Positions 25,601-32,869 of a stretch of 64,000 bases of DNA are shown in pieces. The notes under the pieces are model-generated. The model was not told the DNA's origin and did no database searches. It saw only the letters and a list, made by a program, of their open reading frames with translations. The first letter of the stretch is position 1. Every line of letters begins with the position of its first letter. Both the position numbers and the translations under genes were made by a program. This stretch comes from Maribacter sp. MMG018 (GTDB lineage Bacteria > Bacteroidota > Bacteroidia > Flavobacteriales > Flavobacteriaceae), in NCBI RefSeq assembly GCF_018100785.1, contig NZ_JAGJEC010000002.1, positions 682,001-746,000 on the forward strand, given 5' to 3'.

Positions 25601-26624
25601 CAACGGTGTGTGCCCCAGTCACGAATCCCAGTCCCTCTATCTCTGTTTGGTCGGCATGTGTATCGGTATCAACAGTGTGAGCACCATCTACGAAACCCAT
25701 AGTTTCGATGTCCGATTTTGATAGCTGTGTGTTTGTGTCAACGGTATGTGCTCCAGTCACAAATCCAAGTCCCTCTATTTCTGTTTGGTCGGCATGTGTA
25801 TCGGTATCAACAGTGTGTGCTCCAGTAACAAAACCTTCTGCAGTTGCCGCGGTTGCGACTTCCGCATTTGAGAGTTGGGTGTTTGTATCAACAGTGTGTG
25901 CTCCAGTCACGAATCCGAGTCCCTCTATCTCTGTTTGGTCGGCATGGGTATCGGTGTCAACGGTGTGTGCACCTGTAACAAAACCTTCCGCAGTTGCCGC
26001 GGTTGCGACTTCCGCATTTGTCAGTTGGGTGTTCGTGTCAACGGTATGAGCACCAGTCACGAATCCCAGTCCTACAATTTCGGCTTGATCAGCATGTGTA
26101 TCGGTATCAACAGTGTGGGCACCATCTACGAAACCCATTGTTTCGATGTCCGATTTTGATAGTTGCGCATTGGAACTAATTGTCGTTTGAACTCCCTCTT
26201 CATCAGTATAGGTAAAAGAACCATCCATATTATCGATTATAGAAGTCAGGGTTTCTGGCTGACCATGAAAAGTTATTTGTATTCCATTCTCATCTATAAA
26301 GGAAAAAGTGCCATTTAGATTATCTATTAAGGAAATCGTTGAGGTATTGGGAACTGTATCACATAAGTTTTTCCACATATTTCCGGTATAATAGTGGATG
26401 CATTGTGTATCTGTATTATAAACGAGTGCCCCATTTAATGGAGATATCGATTCCATTTCCAAACTGGTCATACGGGTAAGTATCAGTGCTTTTGTTGTAC
26501 TTTCCAACTCTAGAATAGAGGATGTGTCCAAAGAACTTACATCATTACCTATTTTTACTTGAGAATACCCTACTTGGCATACGCAAAATAAAATGGAGAA
26601 TCCAATAATTAGCTTTTTCATCAA
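22623..26624 (-). CDS. 1333-residue modular repeat surface protein
   Basis: Signal peptide MMKKLIIGFSILFCVCQVGYSQ, a 150-residue head (LNGALVYNTDTQCIHYYTGNMWKNLCD, a block common at the N-termini of Bacteroidota surface proteins), then about 45 tandem modules of three kinds. A (23 aa) is built on THADQTEIEGLGFVTGAHT, B (27 aa) on AEVATAATAEGFVTGAHT and C (23 aa) on KSDIETMGFVDGAHT; I count roughly 20 A, 12 B and 13 C. A unique 100-residue beta-rich end has no type IX sorting domain. The modules resemble tail-fibre or adhesin shaft repeats; trimerisation is possible but unproven. It is co-transcribed with a type B T9SS protein. Confidence 0.85.
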   Translation of the reverse strand: MMKKLIIGFSILFCVCQVGYSQVKIGNDVSSLDTSSILELESTTKALILTRMTSLEMESISPLNGALVYNTDTQCIHYYTGNMWKNLCDTVPNTSTISLIDNLNGTFSFIDENGIQITFHGQPETLTSIIDNMDGSFTYTDEEGVQTTISSNAQLSKSDIETMGFVDGAHTVDTDTHADQAEIVGLGFVTGAHTVDTNTQLTNAEVATAATAEGFVTGAHTVDTDTHADQTEIEGLGFVTGAHTVDTNTQLSNAEVATAATAEGFVTGAHTVDTDTHADQTEIEGLGFVTGAHTVDTNTQLSKSDIETMGFVDGAHTVDTDTHADQTEIEGLGFVTGAHTVDTNTQLSNAEVATAATAEGFVTGAHTVDTDTHADQTEIEGLGFVTGAHTVDTNTQLSKSDIETMGFIDGAHTVDTDTHADQTEIEGLGFVTGAHTIDTNTQLSNAEVATAATAEGFVTGAHTIDTDTHADQTEIEGLGFVTGAHTVDTNTQLSKSDIETMGFVDGAHTVDTDTHADQTEIEGLGFVTGTHTVDTNTQLSKTNIETMGFVDGAHTVDTDTHADQTEIEGLGFVTGAHTVDTNTQLSKSDIETMGFIDGAHTVDTDTHADQTEIEGLGFVTGAHTVDTNTQLSNAEVATAATAEGFVTGAHTVDTNTQLTNAEVATAATAEGFVTGAHTIDTNTQLSKSDIETMGFVDGTHTVDTDTHADQTEIEGLGFVTGEHTVDTNTQLSNAEVATAATAEGFVTGAHTVDTDTHADQTEIEGLGFVTGAHTTDTNTQLTNAEVATAATAEGFVTGAHTIDTDTHADQTEIEGLGFVTGAHTVDTNTQLSKSDIETMGFVDGAHTVDTDTHADQTEIEGLGFVTGAHTVDTNTQLTNAEVATAATAEGFVTGAHTIDTNTQLSKSDIETMGFVDGAHTVDTDTHADQTEIEGLGFVTGGHTTDTNTQLSKSDIETMGFVDGAHTVDTDTHADQTEIEGLGFVTGAHTVDTNTQLTNAEVATAATAEGFVTGAHTIDTNTQLSKSDIETMGFVDGTHTVDTDTHADQTEIEGLGFVTGAHTVDTNTQLSNAEVATAATAEGFVTGAHTVDTDTHADQIEIEGLGFVTGAHTVDTNTQLSKSDIETMGFVDGAHTVDTDTHADQTEIEGLGFVTGGHTTDTNTQLSKSDIETMGFVDGAHTIDTDTHADQTEIEGLGFVTGAHTVDTNTQLTNAEVATAATAEGFVTGAHTVNYVKAMGKMNGSTQVNTIGVASSSSSGTGNYTVTLSTARPTSNYIIQTTVQAGGGNFATIRVTDQQTDQFTVEIKKVTTGALGGALLTSAVWYFTIMDTGI
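22930..26175 (-). repeat. tandem in-frame coding repeats, 69- and 81-bp units
   Basis: About 45 units of 69 bp (A and C modules) or 81 bp (B modules) encode the repeat shaft. Copies differ mainly at synonymous sites (for example GTATCGGTATCAACAGTGTG against GTATCGGTATCAACGGTATG on the plus strand). All unit lengths are multiples of three, so gain or loss of units keeps the frame. Confidence 0.9.
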
Positions 26625-26907
26625 GTGGGGATTATGTTAAAATGTTGAAATATAGAAAATTATAAATTATTTGTAGGAATTATTGTTGTGTAAATGTAGG
26701 AAAAGGATGTCATATAACGAATATATGATATTAAGAGACAATGAGTATCTTTAATTAGGTGTATTCGTAAGATGGTCTTACCAAAAAAATAGGAAAATGA
26801 ATGTTTTCACCTTCCTATTTTGCTTTTAATAAGCCATTTATATCAGAAAATATAGTTTGCTGCAGTAGATTAGACTAATGAATAAAATTGTTTGTAAAGG
26901 AAATGAT

Positions 26908-27921
26908 TTAATTAGCCGAATTGAGTTCTTTCATGATCTCCGCAAACAGTTCGTACGATTTGATTCTGTCATTAATATCATAAATGTTGGTTACGGCAAT
27001 AAGTTCATCGACCTTGGATTGCTCCAAAAATTCCTTTACTTGAGCCTTAACAGTAGTTTTACTGCCTACAAAGGAATATTTTAGCATTTGGTGTACTTGA
27101 GGGTGTTTTAAGATTTCTCTAAGATCTTCTGTCATCGCGGTAGGCGGTTGTACATAATCTCTCTTACCTGTAAAAATACCTACGATCAAACGTATTAAAG
27201 AGGTAAATAAACGTTGGGCCTCTTCATCGGTATCGGCGACAATAATGTTAACACCAGCTATTATATAAGGTTTTTCCAGATTATTTGATGGATTAAACCC
27301 CTTACGATAAATTTTCAGGGCTTCCCATAAATGGGTCGTTGCAAAATGACTCGCAAATGCATAGGGCAGTCCCTTTTTTGCTGCCAAATGGGCGCTATCG
27401 GTACTAGATCCTAAAATATAAAATGGTACCTTATTTGTCTCCGCTACGGGAACCCGCATTTTGGCGTTGGCATTGTCTTTAGAAAAGTACATTTCCAATT
27501 TTTCCAGTTCATTTGGGAAAGAATGGGCCGCACTCATAAAATCGGATCGTATGGCCAGTGCCGTTTCCCTGTCCGTTCCCGGTGCCCTACCCAATCCTAA
27601 GTCAATACGATCGGGGTATAAAGAAGACAACGTGCCAAATTGCTCGGCAACCACCAGTGGTGAATGGTTGGGTAACATAATACCACCAGATCCGACACGA
27701 AGGGTTTTAGTGCCTTCGGCAACATACCCTATTAATATTGAAGTGGCATTACTCCCAATATTAGGAGCATTATGGTGTTCTGCCAACCAATAGCGTTCAT
27801 ATCCGAATTTTTCGGCATGTTGAGCCAATTTAAGAACGTTGTTATAGGTTTCTTTATATGTATGACCTTCCGATACCAGTGCAAGGTCTAAAATGGAATA
27901 AGCGGTATTTTCAATCTGCAT
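26908..27921 (-). CDS. LLM-class flavin-dependent oxidoreductase
   Basis: 337 residues, the usual length of single-component luciferase-like monooxygenases. Conserved blocks: YSILDLALVSEG at the N-terminus, YERYWLAEHHN (residues about 41-51), LRVGSGGIMLPNHSPLVVAEQFGTL (about 75-99) and DLGLGRAPGTD (about 110-120), which bind reduced flavin and shape the TIM barrel. The AEHHN and GRAPGTD blocks are those of the bacterial YhbW/YtmO-like LLM group. It stands alone, with a candidate -7 box at 27941-27948. Substrate unknown. Confidence 0.93.
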   Translation of the reverse strand: MQIENTAYSILDLALVSEGHTYKETYNNVLKLAQHAEKFGYERYWLAEHHNAPNIGSNATSILIGYVAEGTKTLRVGSGGIMLPNHSPLVVAEQFGTLSSLYPDRIDLGLGRAPGTDRETALAIRSDFMSAAHSFPNELEKLEMYFSKDNANAKMRVPVAETNKVPFYILGSSTDSAHLAAKKGLPYAFASHFATTHLWEALKIYRKGFNPSNNLEKPYIIAGVNIIVADTDEEAQRLFTSLIRLIVGIFTGKRDYVQPPTAMTEDLREILKHPQVHQMLKYSFVGSKTTVKAQVKEFLEQSKVDELIAVTNIYDINDRIKSYELFAEIMKELNSAN

Positions 27922-27940
27922 AGTCGTATATAATGGATTA

Positions 27941-27948
27941 CAAAGTTA
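27941..27948 (-). promoter_or_regulatory. candidate -7 box TAACTTTG for the LLM flavoprotein gene
   Basis: Matches TAnnTTTG on the minus strand, 19 bp upstream of the ATG. No -33 box seen. Confidence 0.45.
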
Positions 27949-28198
27949 AGGGCTATTGATCTAATGGCACCCCTCATTGTATGGACATTGTTTAAATGCC
28001 TTTTGTTATAATTTTTGTGCGTAATTAGTCGTGGTTAGAGTGAAAAAATAACAAACGGACCACTAACCGATTCATGGTATTTGTACCTGCTTAATTTTAA
28101 GAATGTTATAGTGACAGTATTTTGATAAAAAATGAACAATTAACAACTAAGACCAATTGTTTCTCCGTACATATTTAAAACCCCTAAATTCTAATTTT

Positions 28199-29521
28199 AT
28201 GATCAAATTTAAAAGCTACCTATGGTTGTTTTGTATTGCTTTCGCTATAAGCAGTTGTTCGGATGATAATGTTCTTGTTGATCAAGAAGAGCAAGATTCC
28301 CAAACTTCTATGGATACACAGGAAGAGGAGCCGGAGCCCGAAGAAAATCAGAATACGGTAGATGTGGCGACCGAATTAATCGCAAACGATATGGAACCAC
28401 ATCCGATGCAAGATGTGGCAAAACCAGCGTATTTGGAAACCATTGTAGACCCCTCTTTTGGTACCATTATCAGAAGAATTTCCGATGCCGGTAATGGAGG
28501 AGTGATCAAACCTATGTATAGCACGATCCAGGCTTGGAACGCCGACGAATCAAAAATGATATTATACGACCAAACCAATGGTGTGCACCAACTATTGGAT
28601 GGTATGGACTATACCTTTATCCGCAATCTTGACGATGTGCGTCCAGATGATATAGAACAATTGTTTTGGGATTATAACGATCCTGATGTTTTGTACTATT
28701 TAGATGCCCTTACAGATGATTTTATAAAATATTCGGTGTCTTCGGGCGATAAGGAAGTGTTGGTGAACGTAAGAGAAGTTTCGGGATGCGATGGTAATAT
28801 TAGCATGGGCAATGATGTGCAAATGATGTCTTGGGATTCTGATGTAATAGGATTTAGATGCGATAACGATAAAACGTTCGGTTATCGCCTTTCTACCGAG
28901 CAATTGATAACAATAGACGTTGATGATGTAAACTATATTGCCGCGATGCCGGCACCAAGTGGCAATCTATTTTACCATAGTGTATCATCATATGATGCCA
29001 ACGGAAATTTTAAGGCGCGACTTAATAAAGGTAGCGTAGAACATTCTTGTTTGGGTCAAATGACAGATGGTACGGACACCAACTACTCTATTACTTTTGC
29101 AGAAGGACCTAATGGAGGTTGTTTGGGCGATATTATTGCTTTTGACCTAAACACTGGAGATTGTATACCCGTAATTTCTACAGATTTAGGATACGATTAC
29201 CCAAAGAGCGGTAGCCATATATCTGCCGTTGCGCATAAAAATCCGGGGTGGATAGCTGCATCGATGATAGGTTATGAACAAGACGGACAATCGCTTTTAG
29301 ACCAAGAATTGGTAATCGCCAGGGTGGAAAAAGGCAATGTAGAAGTATATAGAATTGGGCACCATAGGGCCGATGAAGATGAATTTGATTATTGGGGAGA
29401 ACCCCATGCGGTCATAAGTCCTACCGGAACCAGAGTACTTTTTGGTTCTGATTGGAGCGGTAGTGAGGACGGCACTTCTGTAGAATCGTATGTAGTGGAA
29501 TTACCTTCTTTTAAACAGTAA
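28199..29521 (+). CDS. lipoprotein, probably beta-propeller
   Basis: 440 residues from the ATG at 28199, giving MIKFKSYLWLFCIAFAISSC with a lipobox; the frame extends 14 codons further upstream without signal character. After an acidic linker (residues 30-60, Glu/Asp/Gln-rich) the body has repeated strand blocks with Trp and Asp turns (STIQAWNADESKMILYDQTNGVHQLL, FWDYNDPDVLYYLDALTDDFIKYSV, DWSGSEDGTSVESYVVELP). This is the look of a WD40/TolB-like or oligogalacturonide-lyase-type propeller. The catalytic residues of a lyase cannot be confirmed. Surface or periplasmic. Followed by a good terminator. Confidence 0.75.
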   Translation: MIKFKSYLWLFCIAFAISSCSDDNVLVDQEEQDSQTSMDTQEEEPEPEENQNTVDVATELIANDMEPHPMQDVAKPAYLETIVDPSFGTIIRRISDAGNGGVIKPMYSTIQAWNADESKMILYDQTNGVHQLLDGMDYTFIRNLDDVRPDDIEQLFWDYNDPDVLYYLDALTDDFIKYSVSSGDKEVLVNVREVSGCDGNISMGNDVQMMSWDSDVIGFRCDNDKTFGYRLSTEQLITIDVDDVNYIAAMPAPSGNLFYHSVSSYDANGNFKARLNKGSVEHSCLGQMTDGTDTNYSITFAEGPNGGCLGDIIAFDLNTGDCIPVISTDLGYDYPKSGSHISAVAHKNPGWIAASMIGYEQDGQSLLDQELVIARVEKGNVEVYRIGHHRADEDEFDYWGEPHAVISPTGTRVLFGSDWSGSEDGTSVESYVVELPSFKQ

Positions 29522-29586
29522 GGCTTTCTTTTTAAAAAGCAAGGCCATATACAAACGATTACAGTTCTGTACAGAACTATAATTAG

Positions 29587-29624
29587 AAAGGACAACGCTT
29601 CCCTCCTAGCGTTGTCCTTTTTTT
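29587..29624 (+). terminator. terminator of the propeller lipoprotein gene
   Basis: A 13-bp stem (29587-29599 with 29608-29620) with an 8-nt loop and a run of seven T. It may also stop transcription coming from the other side, where the T tract is short. Confidence 0.9.
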
Positions 29625-29683
29625 ATAATTAGTAGAGCCTAATACCTTAATACGTTCGTTTGGTTTTCTCCAGTAAATTTAAA

Positions 29684-29947
29684 TTAACACGACGAACAAT
29701 TGGTGTGGTTGTCCAAATTGTTCTGTTTCTGTTGTTGTTTTAATTTACGTAGGTGGTACATGTGTATAACACAGAAAATGGCACCCGATATAATTAAGGG
29801 TCCTGAAACTAAAAACACGCCATAAATGACATAAAAAAAGCTAGAGATCATATGCCATAGCCTAAAACCGCCCATATCCTTTTTGGTAACGGCATAAAAT
29901 CCTGCCATGATGGCTATATAGCCCAAAATTTCAGCATATAAATTCAT
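29684..29947 (-). CDS. small membrane protein, YgjV-like, with CxxC tail
   Basis: 87 residues with three hydrophobic segments (EILGYIAIMAGFYAVT, WHMISSFFYVIYGVFLV, GPLIISGAIFCVIHMYHL). The arrangement matches the half-length YgjV/SemiSWEET-like family of inner-membrane proteins. The C-terminus is Gln/Asn-rich and ends NCSSC, so a CxxC pair lies in the cytoplasmic or external tail and could bind metal or form a disulfide. It starts 4 bp after the MarR-type gene stop, so the two are translationally coupled; the regulator probably controls it. Confidence 0.72.
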   Translation of the reverse strand: MNLYAEILGYIAIMAGFYAVTKKDMGGFRLWHMISSFFYVIYGVFLVSGPLIISGAIFCVIHMYHLRKLKQQQKQNNLDNHTNCSSC

Positions 29948-29951
29948 TGAG

Positions 29952-30425
29952 TTATAATTTTTTTAAGGTACGTTCTTTATAATTTGCTTCATTAATTTTT
30001 TCTTCTATACGTTCCAGTTCTTCCATAAAATGGGGACTATTCGCCAAAATATCTCGGGTGACCTCTGTCCCCGCTTCCCAGTAACGTTCGAATACGGTAA
30101 TATGTTTATGCGCTTTTGGCGTTAATGATAGTACTTGTTTACGTTTATCGTTCACGTCTTCTGCGGTAGCGATGTATCCTTTCTTTTTCATTTGTTTCAC
30201 AATTTTTACCACCGCAGGGTGCGAAAACTGTAGGGTATCTGCCATTTCCGTTATGGTCATGGACTCGTGCTCCTGTAACAATCTGAATATAAGGTTCCAA
30301 TTAGGCTCTATATCCAAGCCTTCACTTTTGTAGAGGTCTTTGGTACTGTACAATAGGGCGTCGCTTAAACGCTTTAGCCTACTGGTAAGTCCCTCGTACT
30401 CCATTTGTATTAAAAAATCATCCAT
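29952..30425 (-). CDS. MarR-family transcriptional regulator
   Basis: 157 residues from the ATG at 30425. The open frame goes to a TTG at 30455, but that would put the operator 30440-30451 inside the coding region and ignore the promoter at 30453, so the ATG is preferred. Winged helix at residues about 45-115: MTITEMADTLQFSHPAVVKIVKQMKKKGYIATAEDVNDKRKQVLSLT, with the DxR wing typical of MarR. Effector unknown. The downstream gene is the YgjV-like membrane protein. Two palindromes at its promoter indicate autoregulation. Confidence 0.9.
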   Translation of the reverse strand: MDDFLIQMEYEGLTSRLKRLSDALLYSTKDLYKSEGLDIEPNWNLIFRLLQEHESMTITEMADTLQFSHPAVVKIVKQMKKKGYIATAEDVNDKRKQVLSLTPKAHKHITVFERYWEAGTEVTRDILANSPHFMEELERIEEKINEANYKERTLKKL

Positions 30426-30439
30426 AAACCCTAAGTTAA

Positions 30440-30483
30440 GTAACTGGTTACGCAAATGTATATTATTTTATGTAACTAGTTAC
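30440..30483 (-). promoter_or_regulatory. MarR promoter with two 12-bp palindromic operators
   Basis: GTAACTGGTTAC (30440-30451) and GTAACTAGTTAC (30472-30483), palindromes with one central mismatch pair and none, lie 32 bp apart centre to centre. Between them on the minus strand is TACATTTG (30453-30460), a -7 box. The downstream palindrome covers the expected start point and the upstream one the -33 region, a repressor arrangement. The gene ATG is 14 bp further on. Confidence 0.72.
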
Positions 30484-30534
30484 GTAGTTTGGTAAAATTT
30501 TTGTGATTTTTCTCTGTAACCAGAAGAAAGTGTA

Positions 30535-32016
30535 TCAATCTACCTTGATCACCTTTTTGGCATATAGAGTCTCGGTGCCTACATTTAATATGGAAATTGC
30601 ATATACTCCAGAGGCAAGATCATTCATATTCAGTTCATATGAAGAATTTTCGGTTGTCACAGTCCGTATATGCTTGCCACTTATATCATTTATCTGAATG
30701 TTCGATTTTCCGACTAGTCCTTCTATATATAGTATGCCAGAGGTCGGATTCGGATACATAGTAAGTGTTGGTCTGTTTATAGGTCTATTATCGGAAAGAA
30801 CCTCACCATTTACGTTGTATACAGCAATAACCGGTGGCCTGCTATAAGTACCTTGCTCTGTATCTCCCGATTGAATGGATAGGTATAAGTTGCCAGTAGC
30901 GGGATCAAAACTACCACCTCCTATTTTTTTTGAACCATTGGCCTGAAAGGGAGTATTAAAAAAGCCATGGTCATAGGGCATTACTTCATGTGGTCGTAAA
31001 GTACCGTTTTTAACGGCCAAAAGATCGTTCACGTCCCACAACCAATAGTATTGGTAATTATCATCGGCCTCCGGTGTACAATAACCTCCACACAAGTTGC
31101 CGTTGTCTTGGGTACATTTATAGCAAACCCCACTTTCATAACCACCACTATAGCCTATGGTCAAATAAGTTCTGGTTCCGGGTACGACAAAACCATAAGT
31201 GGCCCTTGACAGGTGCGTCCATATATTATTTGTCTTAGATTCGTTACTTAGATCTTCGTGTAAAGGATTAGATAGGCTAAAATCCAATAAAGTTGTTGTT
31301 TTAATAGTATTTGAAGCATTTAGGGCGTCGTTCATTTCAAACGAAAAAGCCGAAGGTCCGGCACTACATCTGGATATAATGGGTATACCGCTAGAATGAC
31401 CGGTAATATGGGATCCTCCTAGGGTTTCTTGCCATGCTTCGGGAATTGGGGAAATCCACCCAGAGGTATGTGTGGCACCACCTTCAAAGCTAAAATAGCC
31501 ACTTACCGATGAATTTTCTATATCATTGGCATTGTCTATAATAAGGGTACTCACGGTATTATCCGCCGGAGCGTCATAATATTCAAACGCATTTACAATC
31601 AATTTCGCCTGTCCGCCGTAGTTTACATAATACAGTCCCCCTACCCTATCTATTTTTTCAGGATTACCATCTGGGGTTCTGTCCAATATGCTACTGAAAA
31701 CTTGAATAGGAGTCTCTACCATGTTCAGTTCTGACAGCTCCTCGCTTTTTATGATTTCAGGAATCGCATATTCCGCAATAGCCTGTTGATGGGTATGGCC
31801 AACTATGAACAGGGAATGGTTTTCATAGTTATAGGCAATAGGGCCTTGTGAATAGTTTATCTCAGAAACACCATTTTTACTAGCCTTTATACGAAAACCT
31901 CCCTCATAGGTGAGTTGCGATATATCGAACAAGGGGAGCTCTTCGGTACTTTGTGCAGATATTTGACACGTAAAAGTAGCTAGAAGTATCCAAAAAAAAC
32001 ATACACTTTTCATCAT
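30535..32016 (-). CDS. secreted protein with T9SS type A sorting domain
   Basis: 493 residues. Signal peptide MMKSVCFFWILLATFTCQISAQ. The body shows no family I can name, but it has several propeller-like strand blocks (FEGGATHTSGWISPIP, GVCYKCTQDNGNLCGGYC, GGGSFDPATGNLYLSIQSGDTEQG) and a Cys-rich loop around residues 285-305 (three or four Cys). The final 80 residues (YPNPTSGILYIEGL...IQINDISGKHIRTV...LASGVYAISIL) are the type A T9SS sorting domain, so it is exported by the type IX system and anchored or released at the surface. Confidence 0.85.
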   Translation of the reverse strand: MMKSVCFFWILLATFTCQISAQSTEELPLFDISQLTYEGGFRIKASKNGVSEINYSQGPIAYNYENHSLFIVGHTHQQAIAEYAIPEIIKSEELSELNMVETPIQVFSSILDRTPDGNPEKIDRVGGLYYVNYGGQAKLIVNAFEYYDAPADNTVSTLIIDNANDIENSSVSGYFSFEGGATHTSGWISPIPEAWQETLGGSHITGHSSGIPIISRCSAGPSAFSFEMNDALNASNTIKTTTLLDFSLSNPLHEDLSNESKTNNIWTHLSRATYGFVVPGTRTYLTIGYSGGYESGVCYKCTQDNGNLCGGYCTPEADDNYQYYWLWDVNDLLAVKNGTLRPHEVMPYDHGFFNTPFQANGSKKIGGGSFDPATGNLYLSIQSGDTEQGTYSRPPVIAVYNVNGEVLSDNRPINRPTLTMYPNPTSGILYIEGLVGKSNIQINDISGKHIRTVTTENSSYELNMNDLASGVYAISILNVGTETLYAKKVIKVD

Positions 32017-32186
32017 TTTAATGTTTTTAGAAGATTAAACAATGAGACCTCCAACTAGGGAATATATAATCAACGTAAATAGCGGTAGAATGTTGTTTTA
32101 GGGCATTTCTAAGAGAAATTGTAACGAACGAACAGTATTCGATTAAACTTAAACAGGCATGCTCTACTGTTCTCGGTCTTTGGTGG

Positions 32187-32194
32187 TATCTTTG
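32187..32194 (+). promoter_or_regulatory. candidate -7 box TATCTTTG before the DEAD-like gene
   Basis: TATCTTTG fits TAnnTTTG, 48 bp upstream of the ATG at 32243. No convincing -33 box at the expected spacing. Confidence 0.4.
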
Positions 32195-32242
32195 GGGCCT
32201 TGGCATTTAGATTGCAAAATGTCGCTATCATAATAGAAAGTT

Positions 32243-32854
32243 ATGTCATTTAAAAAATTACATCCACACTTATTGGAAGTGCTAGAGCATTTATCCATAG
32301 AAACCCCTACCCCTTTTCAAAAAAGTAGTATTCCTGTAATAAAGAGTGGGGCAAACGCCTTTTGTATCGCTCCGAACAACAGTGGTAAGACCACTACCCT
32401 ATTGCTTACAACATTGCAAAAATTGAAGTGCGAAGCGGCTGGAAATGCACCTAGAGCAGTGGTACTTGTAGAAAATAAGGAGCGCGCCATGGAATTGTAC
32501 AGAACCTTTTTAGCATATACCAAGCAAACATCTTTGAGGGTGTATGTGGGGTACAAAGAACTTCATATTGATGTTCAGAAATCGGAAATATTCGAAGGAA
32601 TAGATATACTTATTACCACACCTACAAATTTGTACAAACTATTTTTGTTGAATGGGGTAAGTACGGCGCAATTACTGATCTGTAGTATAGATGATGGCGA
32701 CTTTTTAAAACAAAGATCGGAATATAACGCTATGCTTGCAGTTACCCAGAGCATAAGAAAATGTCAATATGTATTGTATACAGAACATCTGACACCCATG
32801 TTAGAACGTTTTGAGGATCATTTTATGGAACGTGCCAAATACATTAAAAACTAA
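32243..32854 (+). CDS. single-domain DEAD-box-like ATPase
   Basis: 203 residues: only the first RecA-like domain of a DEAD-box helicase. A Q-motif-like start (PTPFQKSSIPVIKSG), Walker A in APNNSGKTTT (residues about 42-51), motif Ia-like PRAVVLVENKERA and motif Ib-like ILITTPTNLYKLF are present. The DEAD box is degenerate (ICSIDDGDF), motif III is not recognisable, and the whole second helicase domain is missing. It is therefore unlikely to unwind RNA but could bind ATP and RNA. It lies 15 bp upstream of rlmF, so a role in ribosomal RNA work is plausible. Confidence 0.75.
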   Translation: MSFKKLHPHLLEVLEHLSIETPTPFQKSSIPVIKSGANAFCIAPNNSGKTTTLLLTTLQKLKCEAAGNAPRAVVLVENKERAMELYRTFLAYTKQTSLRVYVGYKELHIDVQKSEIFEGIDILITTPTNLYKLFLLNGVSTAQLLICSIDDGDFLKQRSEYNAMLAVTQSIRKCQYVLYTEHLTPMLERFEDHFMERAKYIKN

Positions 32855-32869
32855 AACTTTCTTGGTCCC

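Noticed and set aside
22930..26175. Regular repeats that could be read as a CRISPR array
   Set aside because: Units are 69 or 81 bp, in frame, without unique spacers, and encode protein modules.
22935..26179. Series of plus-strand ORFs of 62-233 codons opposite the repeat protein
   Set aside because: They are antisense readings of the repeated minus-strand codons; their Ser/Val/Pro-rich, periodic composition simply mirrors the repeats and they have no start context.
30426..30455. TTG start of the MarR gene giving a 167-residue product
   Set aside because: It would lie on the -7 box and put an operator in the coding region; the ATG at 30425 fits better.
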